Shown here one piece after another: positions 12,392-26,560 of a DNA stretch of 64,000 bases; the stretch's first letter is position 1; each line of letters opens with the position of its first letter. Under the pieces are notes generated by a model. It made no database searches and was not told the DNA's origin. It was given only the letters and a program-made list of their open reading frames with translations. The DNA lies in contig VNWV01000019.1 in the NCBI GenBank assembly GCA_009801085.1, positions 1 through 64,000 of the forward strand. The letters run 5' to 3'. The translations under genes and the position numbers were made by a program. The DNA is from Lasiodiplodia sp. COLG20 (Eukaryota > Ascomycota > Dothideomycetes > Botryosphaeriales > Botryosphaeriaceae).

Positions 12392-14011
12392 CTACCAAGG
12401 AATAGAATAGAGTAATAAGAATATCACAACTAGGAAAATCATCAACCAGATAGGAATGTCGCCAAATCCAATGTCAATAGGTCTGCGATTATGTTGTGGC
12501 TGTGTAGCTTGAGTCTGGACATATCGCGTCAATAGTCATACGATGAATCCGGATTCTCCTATTAATTACAACATTACTTACCGGCTTACTTGTTTTAGAT
12601 ACAGGCTCCCAGTCTTTGGAGAATGCCTTAGTTAGCAGACGACGCCGTTCTTCTGGAGTCATTATTCTGGAGGTATTGTGGTTACGCTGTACCTGCGTGG
12701 CCTGAGTCTGGACCTATACCGTTAATAGTTATACAATGAATCCAGATTCTCCTATCAATTACACCAGCACTTACCGGCTGTTGTGTTTTACGGTTGGGCA
12801 GTCGGTCAAGGAGCTTGCTCACTTCACGCGTTCCTTGATGGCGCAGCTCACGCCCCATGTCCTCCTTGGCGCGTTGACCGGTCATTCTCCCGTGGTGGAG
12901 ATTCTGCGTATGATTTCCACTGTGCATTGTCTGGTGAGTATTTTGGGAAGCCGGAGATGTTGTCTTTGCGACTGCAGAAGGCAGTGGGTTGCGGAATATC
13001 TGGGGACTTGGGGTGCTGTTCAGGCCTCGTTGAACCCCAGAATCTATAACTCTCACGGTCATGGTTGCACCCGACGGGTCCACGATGACGGTGGAATCTC
13101 CATCCTGATAGATTCTCTGTTTGGCTATCACAGGCTGTGAAGGATTTGGTTTCCGCAGGATTGGGCGGGGCTCTTGGAGAGGTTGGATCGGAGCCGTTCG
13201 ATCTGCCTAAGAAGAGTGAATCAGCTGTCTGTACGGCTACGGGAGGCTTGGCGCGCGTGGATCTACATTTTGTGGGCGATGAAGCAAGCCTTGGGGGACC
13301 TGGCCAGAACGCTTCACCTCCTCTACCTGTAAGGCAGGCCTCGCATGAGCTCGCGCGGTTGTGCGACTTTGTGGGTGGTGAACCTGCGACGGTCGTTGTT
13401 CAGTTCGCAAGGAAACATCGTTCCGAGGATTCCAAGCAAGAGGCATGGAACGTGCTTTCTCCACAGGCTTCGTGTTTGGCTTGGGAGGGTTCAATTTCGG
13501 ATTGATCCCGAGGGGCTGCTGTTGTCTGGTTGTGCCTCCAGACCGTGGCGGTTCCGGGACCTGCTGGTGGTGTACTTGATGGAACTGACTGGGGAGAGAA
13601 GAAGAAGGATTGTGTGATCTAGGATTGGGCTGGCGGGGAGCTTTAGGTTGCGTATCTTTTTTAGATTCGTCTAGATGTTTCGAACCAGCGTATGATCCGC
13701 TCGGCCTTCCTGACTTCTCCGGATCTTCACATCGAAAGAGGTCCTCATCACTGGATGCGCCGTCCCGTAAATTGGTCAGGCTGGATCTTCTCCGTAGATC
13801 ATCTCGGTGGGCGCTGCTGTTGCTGGAAGACCTCGACCGGGTGATCGTGGCCCTAGTCACCGATAATCAGCATATGATTTCCAACATGATGTCACTGGAC
13901 GGATAAAAGTAGATATCTACAAAGTACGTACTCAATGCCATCCATAAAGCGCTCGAATCGAGACCGGCGCGGATGGTCCTCATCGGATTCGGAGTCCCAT
14001 TCAGGGTCCAT
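12392..14011 (-). CDS. Uncharacterised tail-anchored protein with disordered N-terminus
   Basis: Five exons on the minus strand (13932-14011, 13327-13852, 12775-13206, 12582-12707, 12392-12514) join in phase to 428 residues. The protein starts MDPEWDSESDEDHPRRSRF. It is then Ser/Arg/Pro/Gln-rich and probably disordered for about 300 residues (TITRSRSSSNSSAHRDDLRR; PKPNTKPVEKARS). It contains MTPEERRRLLTKAFSKDWEP. It ends with one hydrophobic segment, IPIWLMIFLVVIFLLLYSI, followed by two residues. That layout suggests a tail anchor in the ER, nuclear or mitochondrial outer membrane. I recognise no family. The last two introns are both 67 bp and nearly identical. Exon 2 could instead run on to a stop at 13237, but the splice to ADRTAPIQPLQEP restores a long open frame. 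Confidence 0.65.
12486..12795 (-). repeat. Tandem duplication covering an intron and the start of the next exon
   Basis: Bases 12486-12600 and 12680-12795 are related direct copies about 193 bp apart. Each contains a 67 bp intron (12515-12581 and 12708-12774; about 56 of 67 positions equal) and the following exon start, which encodes TQATQ in both. Confidence 0.75.
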
Positions 14012-15212
14012 GTTGCTGAAAGCACATTGAGTGCTGGAGAATTTCCATAAGCTGACACGCCGTACCAAGAAGCGAACATACAAGGAACGTAGATCTCAAT
14101 TTGATTTAATAAAAGAAGCACCTGAAAGTCACCAAATGACAATCAAATGCTACTCGGTGTGAGGAAATGGGAGTTTGGTAGATCCACGACATGTGGGAGC
14201 TGCGTCTCTTAGGTTCCAGGCGGGCCCCCAATGTGAAGGAGTTACCCCTCACTTCCGAGGCAATCCTTCAATGGTAACACAACAGTTGCCGCGTAATGGT
14301 GGCTGCAGCTGAGAGCAATATGACAGGAAATGACTGAGGCCACGTGGAATGGAACAAAAGCCACAGCTTACGATTATCGTCTGTTCGTTTCTTTGAGCTG
14401 TAATCTATATCATCATTTTGCGGCTTCGGTTGCGTTAAAAAGTGTCAGAGAGTTCAGCTACGCACTGTCGCTCCTCTTGAACTAATATACATTTGATGTG
14501 GTAGAATGGTGTGATAAGAAGTAAGGAAAGTTTACATAGTGTTCGAGAATAAGAGAACGTACATGTTTAGGTGCATGGTCCTAAACCTCACGACAATGAA
14601 TAGTGCGGGTTGATGGGCTGCTATTACGCTACTACCTTATTGGTCAGACGCAATGTAAGCCATGAGGAGACAAACATCGCTAAAAATACTCGAGGTCATC
14701 ACATCAGCAAATTTGAGCTGGAAGATAACCTGCTTCATGGATCCAGCACAACGCCAACATTTCCCACATGTATAATCGTCAACGGTAATGCGAAGGTGCT
14801 ATACAACTCAGAAATAGCTATGATATCTCTTGTAAATGCCAGTAAGGAACCCAGTGCGATCGGTCAAACAGCGTTACCAACCTTGTATCATGCACCAAAG
14901 AGTAGATACGTGTTTCGCAGGGTGTAGAATCCAGAGACTACCCCACTCTTGTGCTAGTTAGACACGCGCTCAGTAAAGTTTTTTCAGCCTGTCCAACCAA
15001 TGATGTTGCCTTCGGGTGGCTCCTAAAAATCCCACACGCCACAATTCTTCGAGGTTCGATTCTTACCAAGCTGCCTGCGTCAGCTATCCAGCACAGATGA
15101 CCAGGCTTGCAAAGCCGACCCCAGCAAACATTCTGTATATGATAAAGCCGAGTAAAGTCTTCAGACTCATGCTATTCTATTCCTAATTCACAAATTACCC
15201 GTTGTTGCAATC
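14012..15212. other. Intergenic region, no gene seen
   Basis: The longest open stretch (14610-14927) has no family motif and atypical composition. It lacks a signal peptide or splice-supported extension, so it is not called. Confidence 0.45.
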
Positions 15213-16889
15213 ATGGCACCCAGTCTTGTCAATATAACTATTACCGCACCCAACGGAACGTCGCAGAATGGCCAAGAAGATCTGCTCTGTGTACCTACTG
15301 GCTGGTCTACAATCTTGCGGTTCTTTGCTATCAACTATCTGGCTCACGCGTTTACAATCTGGGTCAGGCCCGGCGAAAACACGTCGGAACGTCTTTTCAA
15401 CTATTTTCTGGCCTTCATGTTTCCCATGTCAGCCTTGGCCCGCGGTATTGACGCAATATACCGCCACGCTTCATGGACCTCGCTTCGCACAGGACTTTGT
15501 GCAGAGTTCTTCGGAAAGTCGTCGAACAAACACGATATTCGGAAGGCAGCACGTTCGGGTGCCCTAGCTATCATCGTGCGCTCCTCCGAAGTTCCGACGA
15601 CTGATGATTGGAGCTTTGAGCACTGCTTTGCGGGCAACCGCCATAATTGGGATGGACACACTTTGCGTGGAACATTGCAAGTCTACGAGATCTACTTATA
15701 GTTCTTGTCATTCGTCTAATGTTTTATGTGCAGGGATCCGACTCGAGGTCCAAACAACACAATTGAGCACAGAAATGACGAGATACGCATTATCAAGTTC
15801 AAGACGAAGAAGAAGAAGAACAAGAGTAGTTCGAGTCCTGAAGAACCGAGTGGTCCGAGCCCTGATCCTGACTTACGTTTAACCCGGAAAATATCCGGAA
15901 TGGCACCCACTACTGATAAGCTGATTGGATACCGCATCGTGGAGCTTTCCTGCGCGTTGGCGACTGAGATCGAATTTGAAGAAGACACGAATGGAAAAGT
16001 GACAATAGCGGAGACCTCGAACGTGCCCACCGTTTTACTTGCGATTCTGCAGATTTCATATGCTTCCTACGAGATCGCACGGAACCGAGGAGATCAATTC
16101 CAGCGGTGGGGATCTTCAGCATTCATTCTAACGACGATTCCATATGTTGTCATGTCCTTCGTTAACCTCGTAGGCAACCTGGCAACCCCAGTATATCCGA
16201 GCATCTATCTTGTGGATACATTCGTATTGAGGGAGGCCACAAGCCGGATGAAAAACACCCCCGGTAACGTCGGAACCATTGGAGAGATCCCTGACGATAC
16301 ATTGGATGTTCCACCTGAGGAATATACTGTCATACCTTGGAATTGCCGGTCAAATCAACCTTGGAATCGTCATTCAAACCAGGTGGGACCTTCTCACAAC
16401 CTACACGAGGAAATCAGAATCTGTTTCTCTCGCAATTGTAGGCGCGGAGGAAAACATCAAGGCATTTCTGTTCGATCTGGAAACCCCAAGATCCCACGAA
16501 AAGACAGGTCCAGATTTCTTCTAAAGGGGTTCATACTCATTCTTGCCAGCGCAGTTCCTGTCGCAGTCATCGCCCATGTAGGCGTAAAATATCAAGCTCC
16601 GGACTATCCAGCCTCTAAGAAGGTTGTTCTCCCCCTTTGGCTCGGGTTTGGATATTTCGCTGGATATTATTTGATGTGGCACCGCTTGGAAAAAGACATA
16701 TTGTGGGAAATGTTTCTTTATTTGCCGTGCAGGCGGAAGGACGAAGGCCAAACAGGATCAAGATCCTATATTTTTTGGTTCGCAATTATTGTTTCCGTTG
16801 GATTGGTAGTAGCAGCGTTGAACTTTTACTTTGTCATTGTTCAGATGCTTGAGTTCGGCGATTGTCAGACTATGTCTAATCGGCGCTGA
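15213..16889 (+). CDS. Fungal multi-pass membrane protein of unknown function
   Basis: Exon 1 (from 15213) reads MAPSLVNITITAPNGTSQNG, LLCVPTGWSTILRFFAINYLAH and RKAARSGALAIIVRS. The second exon reads VLLAILQISYASYEIARNRGDQFQRWG, then a TM segment PYVVMSFVNLVGNLATPVYPS, and ends with two or three TM helices (FILILASAVPVAVIAH, IIVSVGLVVAALNFYFVIV). This block order matches a widespread ascomycete membrane family without assigned function. The intron near 15679-15767 is unclear. Two phase-consistent solutions exist: donor after 15678 with acceptor at 15747, or donor after 15684 with acceptor at 15767. The stretch 16320-16520 is unusually basic, and another frame there also looks protein-like (INLGIVIQTRWDLLTTYTRK), so an old frameshift or an unseen intron is possible. 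Confidence 0.65.
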
Positions 16890-17162
16890 AGTTCGATTCT
16901 TAGTCATTCTCTACATACGTCCTGTCTTCATCGTAAACTGCCCGAAGTTGTGACTGGAGATTGCGTAGGTGACCGAAATCTCCACAACTGTTCGAATGCA
17001 GTTGGTGCCAGCTCCAATTATGTATGATCTGGATCACATGATCTTTTTCAATTGACAATTACCGTACATTCGCATTGGTACAACTGCTCCGAGCCCAATG
17101 CTTTCAGGAAAGTGGGGTGTGCTGCAGCTACCCCGCTTTGTGTAGCCAGCATCATGCGATAA

Positions 17163-20521
<3,359 letters not shown>

Positions 20522-20892
20522 GTGTGAGGCAGGGTTGTTGGGTGTGGAGACTTGTAGATAAAAGAATCATGCGTTGAATGCTTGAATGCTGGATGGATCT
20601 TCGCTATGAAATTGATTTCAGGATGCTCGTGAACAACGACAATATGTCCAGGTCATTCTTTGGAACTCTACAGGCATTTGACATGCGTACTCGTAACTGT
20701 GGCCTTTACTCTAATGTTAAATAATCATTCTTCGAGCTTAAACCCAAGAAAAGCAAAATTTTTACTGGGGGCTTGAAGAGCTAATATATGACGGGCATTG
20801 ATGCTAGCAGTGTTAACCTCAGAATTCATCTCGAAGATATACTTAACTTCAAGGCTGATACGATCCCGTCTCTCTCCAACCCGCTTCGGCGC

Positions 20893-21588
20893 TCACAACC
20901 CGCACATAGCAAGCACAACCTCATCACTCTCCCCCTCCGCATCAACATCCCCAACGTACCCCACCCAGCCCTTCCCCACTCTCGCCCACGCCACAGGCGT
21001 CTGCGCGCGATCCTCAATCCTCTCCGCCGTGAAGACCAAGCTCTCCAGCTTACTCTCCGCCGTAGGCAAGTACACCGCCTGCGCATTCGCCACATCCCGC
21101 AGATGCACCGCCTTCTGGCTGTACGCCGTCGCCAAGCGCCGCCGCTCCTGCGCTTTGCCGCCAACGACGACGTGCTTCGCCGCTGCCGCGTTCAGCGCAA
21201 ACGTCGTGCGGTAGTACTCCCCGCGCCGCCACGGCAGCCCGAAGGCGGCGCCGAAGAAGGCGTCCAGAGCGTCCGTGGCAGCAGCGTGGCTGGCGAAGTG
21301 GCAGCAGAAGATGGCCGTGCCGCCGCGCTGCACGTAGCCGGCGAGCGCGGAGAGGACGGATGAGAAAGCGGAGTCGTCGCTGGGGCCGACTAACGCGGCA
21401 TCGGTGATGAGGATGGCGGATGGCTGGTTGGCGGCGAGGTGGTTGAGAGTGGCGGATGCGCTGTTGGAGGCCTTGATGGTGGCGTTGGTGCTGAGGTGGT
21501 TGAGGAGGTTGCTGTACGTTGTGTCGAAGTGCGGCTCTCTTTTGAGAGAGAGGAGCATGATGGCCGGTTTGTCTGTTGGTTCGGCCAT
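20893..21588 (-). CDS. Conserved fungal protein, possibly glutamine-amidotransferase-like fold
   Basis: A single exon of 231 residues. It starts MAEPTDKPAIMLLSLKREP and contains SAILITDAALVG, a glycine-rich turn YVQRGGTAIFCCHFASH with a Cys after a strand-like stretch, GLPWRRGEYYRTTFALN, and ends GKGWVGYVGDVDAEGESDE. The Cys in IFCCHF and the alternating strand/helix pattern recall class I glutamine-amidotransferase-like domains. That is a fold-level impression, and no catalytic triad can be assigned. GC-rich codon use and absence of a signal peptide suggest an ordinary cytosolic protein. It converges on the beta-galactosidase across a 370 bp gap with no other feature. Confidence 0.75.
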   Translation of the reverse strand: MAEPTDKPAIMLLSLKREPHFDTTYSNLLNHLSTNATIKASNSASATLNHLAANQPSAILITDAALVGPSDDSAFSSVLSALAGYVQRGGTAIFCCHFASHAAATDALDAFFGAAFGLPWRRGEYYRTTFALNAAAAKHVVVGGKAQERRRLATAYSQKAVHLRDVANAQAVYLPTAESKLESLVFTAERIEDRAQTPVAWARVGKGWVGYVGDVDAEGESDEVVLAMCGL

Positions 21589-22523
21589 GGTGGTCCTGGT
21601 TGTTTGCTTGTTGGTGCGTCCACGCGGCGCTTGCTAAGCTGTGGTGTAGGCTGCAAAAGGCGGCGGTGGGTTGTAGATGGAGATGCGGAGTATATTGCGC
21701 CGGAGTGTTGCGTCGAAAGAGGCTGGAAAGGTGAAGAGGGTAAAGTTTGGTGAAGGTTGAGGGCGGGATCTTCTTCGGAGAAATAATACATACGTGGCAA
21801 GGGGTGCCCTTCGACGTAACTCCACACGCGAAATAAGGGTAATCTTACAATTACTCAAGGGTTCTAGATAAAATTAACAAATACTATAGGATCAACCTTC
21901 TATCTTATAACATTGGGCTTTTTCTATAAGTCCCGCAATTTTTGCTACGTAATCATAGGTGAAGAAAGATACTAAAGACTTTAGTATTCCTCAAGTACGT
22001 CCGTGCGTACACAGTGTAGATCCCCGACGAATTTTGTTCAGACAGTGGAAGAAAATCGTGGAGCAGCAACTGAGATGAGACCAAACAAAAATACAAAAAC
22101 AAAATCAATAATAATACTCTACATTCGATGAAATCCCACATGACGATACATGACAATACAGTAAATGTCTGTGCTACAAATACACTTATGCTGATTAACA
22201 TACAGTTTGCTCTCCGACAACCGCGAATCCCAGCCTTCTTGACTACGTCCTACAACTAGGGAACTCAGAACCAGCAAGATCCGTTGTTGAAGACGATAAC
22301 CTCCCATTTGAAAAAGATCTTTCTTGAGAACAGTCTGTCCAGCCCCAGTAACGATTTTTGAAAGGGCACAAATGCCTTCTCCGTTGCGTCCCCAAGCAGG
22401 GCCTACCCCACTTTTCTTACTCTCCAGGCAGCAACCCCTCAGCCTAGCGATCCTACTTCTCTTCGCCACAACATCTCCAGAGCTCCCACTACATTTTCAA
22501 ACATTCCTCATCCCCCACCCACC
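21589..22523. other. AT-rich intergenic region
   Basis: Bases ~21830-22130 are markedly AT-rich compared with the flanking genes. I see no coding motif. Repeat-induced point mutation of an old repeat is possible but not shown. Confidence 0.4.
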
Positions 22524-22778
22524 ATGAACCGTGTTCGGGAAATCGCCGAAACCGCGGGCGCTGCATGCGTGGTATTGTGCATCTGTCTCCCTCTCTGGGT
22601 CCTGACCGGCTGCAAGCCAATCCGCCCCTGCGCCACCAAGAACCGTAAAGATACGGCGCCACCCGAACGGTTTCATTCCCGACCCGACTCGGCTGCCGCT
22701 ACGCCCACGTACTCTCACGTCGAAAAATCGGAAAAGCAACCGGGTGCAGTCACTACGGTCGAGTGCCTGTCTCCGTAG
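22524..22778 (+). CDS. Possible small single-pass membrane protein
   Basis: An 84-residue open frame with one hydrophobic segment near the N-terminus (AACVVLCICLPLWVLTG), a short basic turn, and a hydrophilic Ser/Pro/Glu-rich tail. ATG context is CACCATGAAC. No family recognised and no homologue in the window. The length, single TM segment and good start context support it only weakly. The rest of the gap to 23448 shows nothing. Confidence 0.3.
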   Translation: MNRVREIAETAGAACVVLCICLPLWVLTGCKPIRPCATKNRKDTAPPERFHSRPDSAAATPTYSHVEKSEKQPGAVTTVECLSP

Positions 22779-23448
22779 CTCCAGTTCCTTAGTTAAAGGC
22801 AAGGCGGAAGCAGCAACCGGCTGCTCAGCGAGTGTGGGGGCTGGCAATAGAACTCCTGCATACCGCATCTACCCGGCGGATTCTGACAGGGATTGGCAAA
22901 GTTCGGGAGTGCTGGGACGACAGGGACGCGGAAGAGGCTAGCTCATATTGAGAAGACACGCTGCTTTTGACATCGATATGGCACCCCCCCCCTCTTGGTT
23001 CAATAGCGAAACCTCTCAAGGAGGCGTTTCAGTGATTTCGCAGTGATTCATATCATGCTCACAGCCAGCAATGATATGGGGGCTCATTTGGATCCGTCGT
23101 ATGATTCTCGGGTACGGTATTTGAGAGGGTTGTTGACTTGAATAGGTTGAAAAAATGTCATGGGTGTTGGTCCAGCGTAAGCTAAAAGTAAGGAAGGGTC
23201 CGGAGAAGAGGTGGGGATAAGTGCTGTCGTAGGTATGTAGAGTAATTTGGAGAAAAAGAAAATATATATTGAATGCTGAAATATTGAAGCCGTAGCCAAA
23301 GACTCTCGAGATAGTACAGTAATGATCCGTGCTAACGAGATGCTGATTATCTCTCGATTAAACCCATCCGCTGCCATGGCTGCTGTTTCTCTTGAGGTCG
23401 CATGGCCGTAGCTTAATCCAAAAAGGATGGATAGATAGATGGTGAAAC

Positions 23449-25239
23449 TTAGGCGTCAGTACATGGCTGTATGTGGTTGGGAAATGTTGAATTCATTTCG
23501 AGGGAGACTTGTGAAGTTTGGCCCCACATTGGATTACCATCACCTGGATGCAATCCATCCACCTCACTGTGCGGCAAGACGCCTTGTTTAGCTCTAGAAT
23601 ATTCCCAATGGATTTGAGATGGCGTCAGAAATGCCTTCCGTCCGTCGTAGGTTCGGCAACGGTATCCGGAAAAGAAGTCGTCTGTGATTACCTCCAAGGG
23701 TATTCGGTCTCCAGGCTGTTCGACCACTTCAACTCGGAAGCATTTGCGTTGCCTAATCCCAATCAGATCGTCGACAAGCCCATTCCCACTCATGACCCAC
23801 AGAAGACGGAAGCCAGACGTTATATTCCGGGCGTCTCCGAAAGGAGGAGTTCCCACGAGCTTGGTGAGTTGGAAGACAGCTTTAGCAGGAAGGCTGATAG
23901 AGTCGTCCTTTACATGAAGTTTCATCGATGGTGCATTCTGAAGCGCTGGTGAGTCATAAAAATGGCACTGTATCATGCACTTTACGACGCCATCTTGAGT
24001 GGGAAACATCTCTTTTTCAAAGTCCTCGTATTCAGCCATTGCGATGCATGAATATCGTCCAATGCTCGTCCGCCGAAGTATTACAGCCTTCTTGCGTTCC
24101 ATGCTGAAATGTTCGTCTGTGAAGCTGAACATAATGTCGAGGGGATCTGTGAACCCATTTCTTGCGTTAAGATTGTGATGATAACCACATTCCATGTCGA
24201 AGTTGAGGGGCCAATGGAGGTGCTCACAAAGCCGGTATATTTCAAGACTGCCGACATTAAACCGGAATTGCTCTCCAACCTGACCACTGCCCGTCCTCGT
24301 GTCTGTATACGCTCTCAGATCTTCGAAATCGACCTGAAGAGCTTTGCAAAGAAAAGTTACGTCCTCAATAGTGACAGTGTTTGCTTCTGCCATAGGGTAC
24401 TCACTTTGGAGCACCCTATAGAGCAGCTCTCCAGGCGTAATGGTGTAATCGGGTTCCAGGGATCGTGTATCGCTGGCCATTCCAAGGAGTGCGTAGACTC
24501 TATCGCGTGCATCTGCGCAAAGTCCACCGCCATCAAGCTCTCTGAGCAAAGTCAGGACCGTGAGAGGCCTGGATTTACTTCGAAGGAGGTCCGCTAATTT
24601 AACGACTCGGAGCGCTGGCATGTCACGATCAACCGACACCGAGCTTTTGTAATCGTAAGTCCTTAGAAGGTTCTCTTTGAACACGTCCCACGAAAAGCTA
24701 TGGTTGCCATAGAGTAGAACCACGTCCTGTGCAAGAGTAATTTCCTGGACGATCCACATTCGTGTCCAATACAAAGACTCTGGCAAGTCCAATCTAAGAA
24801 GAGCTGAAGTGTATGCGTATTCCCTTGGGCCACCACCAAGCCAGGCGTACACGGTAGCGGAATTGCGGTATATGTCGGCCATCTGCTTGACTTGGTGGTT
24901 CTTTTCGTCCATGTTGTCCTGGTCAATGCAAATAGCGTCGATCCATATCATTTCGCGAGCTGCAGGGTGCTCATGGGTAGATCGGAGGAACGAAAAAAGG
25001 TTTTTTCGAACACGAAACGCTTTTCCGTTTAGAAGGATCCACTCGGTGGGCGTTTCAGGGCCCCATTCGTACGAAAGAGCGCGGTAGGACTGATGCAAAC
25101 CGTCGCGGTTGTAATGACCCACGGTACATTCGATTAGACCGTCTGAGGAGACGCCGTTGATATCGAGGAGGCGGAAAGAGTTCTTGCTTAGGTCCAGCGG
25201 CTCATGGCGGAAAAGCCCATATGATGCTGGCAAATTCAC
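23449..25239 (-). CDS. HET-domain protein
   Basis: A single exon of 596 residues. The HET domain occupies roughly residues 45-200, with YRALSYEWGPETPTEW at its start, then MIWIDAICIDQDNMDEKNHQ and IYRNSATVYAWLGGG, and WTRMWIVQEI. After it comes DARDRVYALLGMA, the usual second block of this HET subgroup, followed by a variable ~300-residue C-terminus. HET proteins serve in vegetative incompatibility and related programmed death. No partner domain (NACHT, ankyrin, prion motif) is fused here. The ATG at 25239 is close to the typical N-terminus of the subgroup (short lead, then the domain). No frameshift seen. Confidence 0.92.
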   Translation of the reverse strand: MNLPASYGLFRHEPLDLSKNSFRLLDINGVSSDGLIECTVGHYNRDGLHQSYRALSYEWGPETPTEWILLNGKAFRVRKNLFSFLRSTHEHPAAREMIWIDAICIDQDNMDEKNHQVKQMADIYRNSATVYAWLGGGPREYAYTSALLRLDLPESLYWTRMWIVQEITLAQDVVLLYGNHSFSWDVFKENLLRTYDYKSSVSVDRDMPALRVVKLADLLRSKSRPLTVLTLLRELDGGGLCADARDRVYALLGMASDTRSLEPDYTITPGELLYRVLQSEYPMAEANTVTIEDVTFLCKALQVDFEDLRAYTDTRTGSGQVGEQFRFNVGSLEIYRLCEHLHWPLNFDMECGYHHNLNARNGFTDPLDIMFSFTDEHFSMERKKAVILRRTSIGRYSCIAMAEYEDFEKEMFPTQDGVVKCMIQCHFYDSPALQNAPSMKLHVKDDSISLPAKAVFQLTKLVGTPPFGDARNITSGFRLLWVMSGNGLVDDLIGIRQRKCFRVEVVEQPGDRIPLEVITDDFFSGYRCRTYDGRKAFLTPSQIHWEYSRAKQGVLPHSEVDGLHPGDGNPMWGQTSQVSLEMNSTFPNHIQPCTDA

Positions 25240-25371
25240 TGCAGGTCGAAGGGATTGACAAGAGGGGAGAGCGAAATCAGGCGTATTGATGACACGCTGA
25301 GCAGAATGCTGCGAAGATGTTGGGCGGACGGCTGGGGAATCTTTTGAGTTGCATCAGCGTCGAAGTCCATA

Positions 25372-26560
25372 TCAAAGGACCCTCCGAAAGAGATCTGTGG
25401 GAGAGGCACCGGTTTGTATCTGTCCAGAATCAGAGTTGTACGACGACTCGCCTTGCCAGAGCAACTTCCTCCACAAGCTGAGCATCTCCACTGTTGTATG
25501 GGTAAGGGATGTGTAAAGATAAGTAGAGCTGAATGTCGATGGAATGAGGATGGTGAGAGCTTGCCAAAGAACATTGTTGCCTATTTCGCTTCTTTTAAGA
25601 AATTCTTCAGCCTTGTGAGTATGGATTGCCACCCTTCAGCCCTAACAACAACGCAATGGCCATGTCCAGAGCACACACCAATGTTCATCGGCTACGTGTC
25701 AGCTGGAAGATGGTGGCTTCGAAAGCGAGCGAATGGCGAGTGTCAGTCCTCGGAATAATGTCGGTAGCTATGCTTACACCTCGGCGTTGACGGAAACAAG
25801 GATGCTTAGGCGAGCTGGCCCTAATGATACGACAGTCGACCCAATGAAGGTGCAGAGGGTGATCCATAGAAGATTGGTGGGCAGAATAGGATTAATAGAC
25901 TGTCAGATGACTCACTAACAGCAAATAAGTCACGGAGTACTGAACAAGAACTCCAAGAGGCGAGTAGCATGGAATCCACTTGATAGCATGACCTCCCATC
26001 AATGTCGGGAGATACGGATTTTTGGTTTGCAGCACCTACCATAGCCGTGCCGATAATTCCTCGTCTCGTATCCCTTCCCTGCACGCTCAATCGGCCGCAA
26101 CCATCTTTCCCCTTTCAAGAGGAGTTCAGACTTCATTCTTGAATTCCTCAAAGATGGCAGAAAGGAAGGCCCCAAGATCTATTAATAATTAGTCCCCAAA
26201 TGTGCGAAACCTTGGTTACCTGTGTCACTTACGCGTCATTTCAATGTTGCAGTGGACGGCAAGGTCGTGACCAAGTTGGGCACTCCCGTGGTTTTTCTCG
26301 GCGATCCAGAAGCGCGCGCGAAGTTCGCGATATCCGTTCGGCACCTGATGCATCAGATAAGATTCCTCGTCCCAGTCCCGGTAGCCGAGATAGTATGTCT
26401 CGACGTCGCCGGAGTAGGCAACTGCGTCGGCAGAGACGTTGCTGACCGCCAAGGATGTTGGCTGGGTAACTACGGCCGACGCGGTTGACGGGCCTGTAAG
26501 CTGCCTTGAAACAAGGACCGAGACAGCAGCGATATTGACAGCGAGTGACGGAGCCCACAT
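25372..26560 (-). pseudogene. Decayed multi-exon membrane-protein gene
   Basis: Fragments of one protein can be followed on the minus strand, but not in a single spliced frame. From 26560: MWAPSLAVNIAAVSVLVSRQ, SGDVETYYLGYRDWDEESYL and ELRARFWIAEKNHGSAQLGH. Then a second part reads ERAGKGYETRNYRHGYG|HAIKWIPCYS across a good intron. Then ITLCTFIGSTVVSLGPARL (membrane-like), DMAIALLLGLKG and a last exon NNVLWQALTILIPSTFSSTY, ending at 25372. At least two joins need a frame change no GT-AG intron supplies, and an in-frame TGA precedes the DMAIALLLG exon. I take it as a relic of a fungal membrane protein of unknown function. Mis-assembly or unseen introns could also explain it. Confidence 0.5.

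Noticed and set aside
14610..14927. 105-codon open frame on the plus strand
   Set aside because: No motif, no splice-supported extension and no homologue in the window; consistent with chance.
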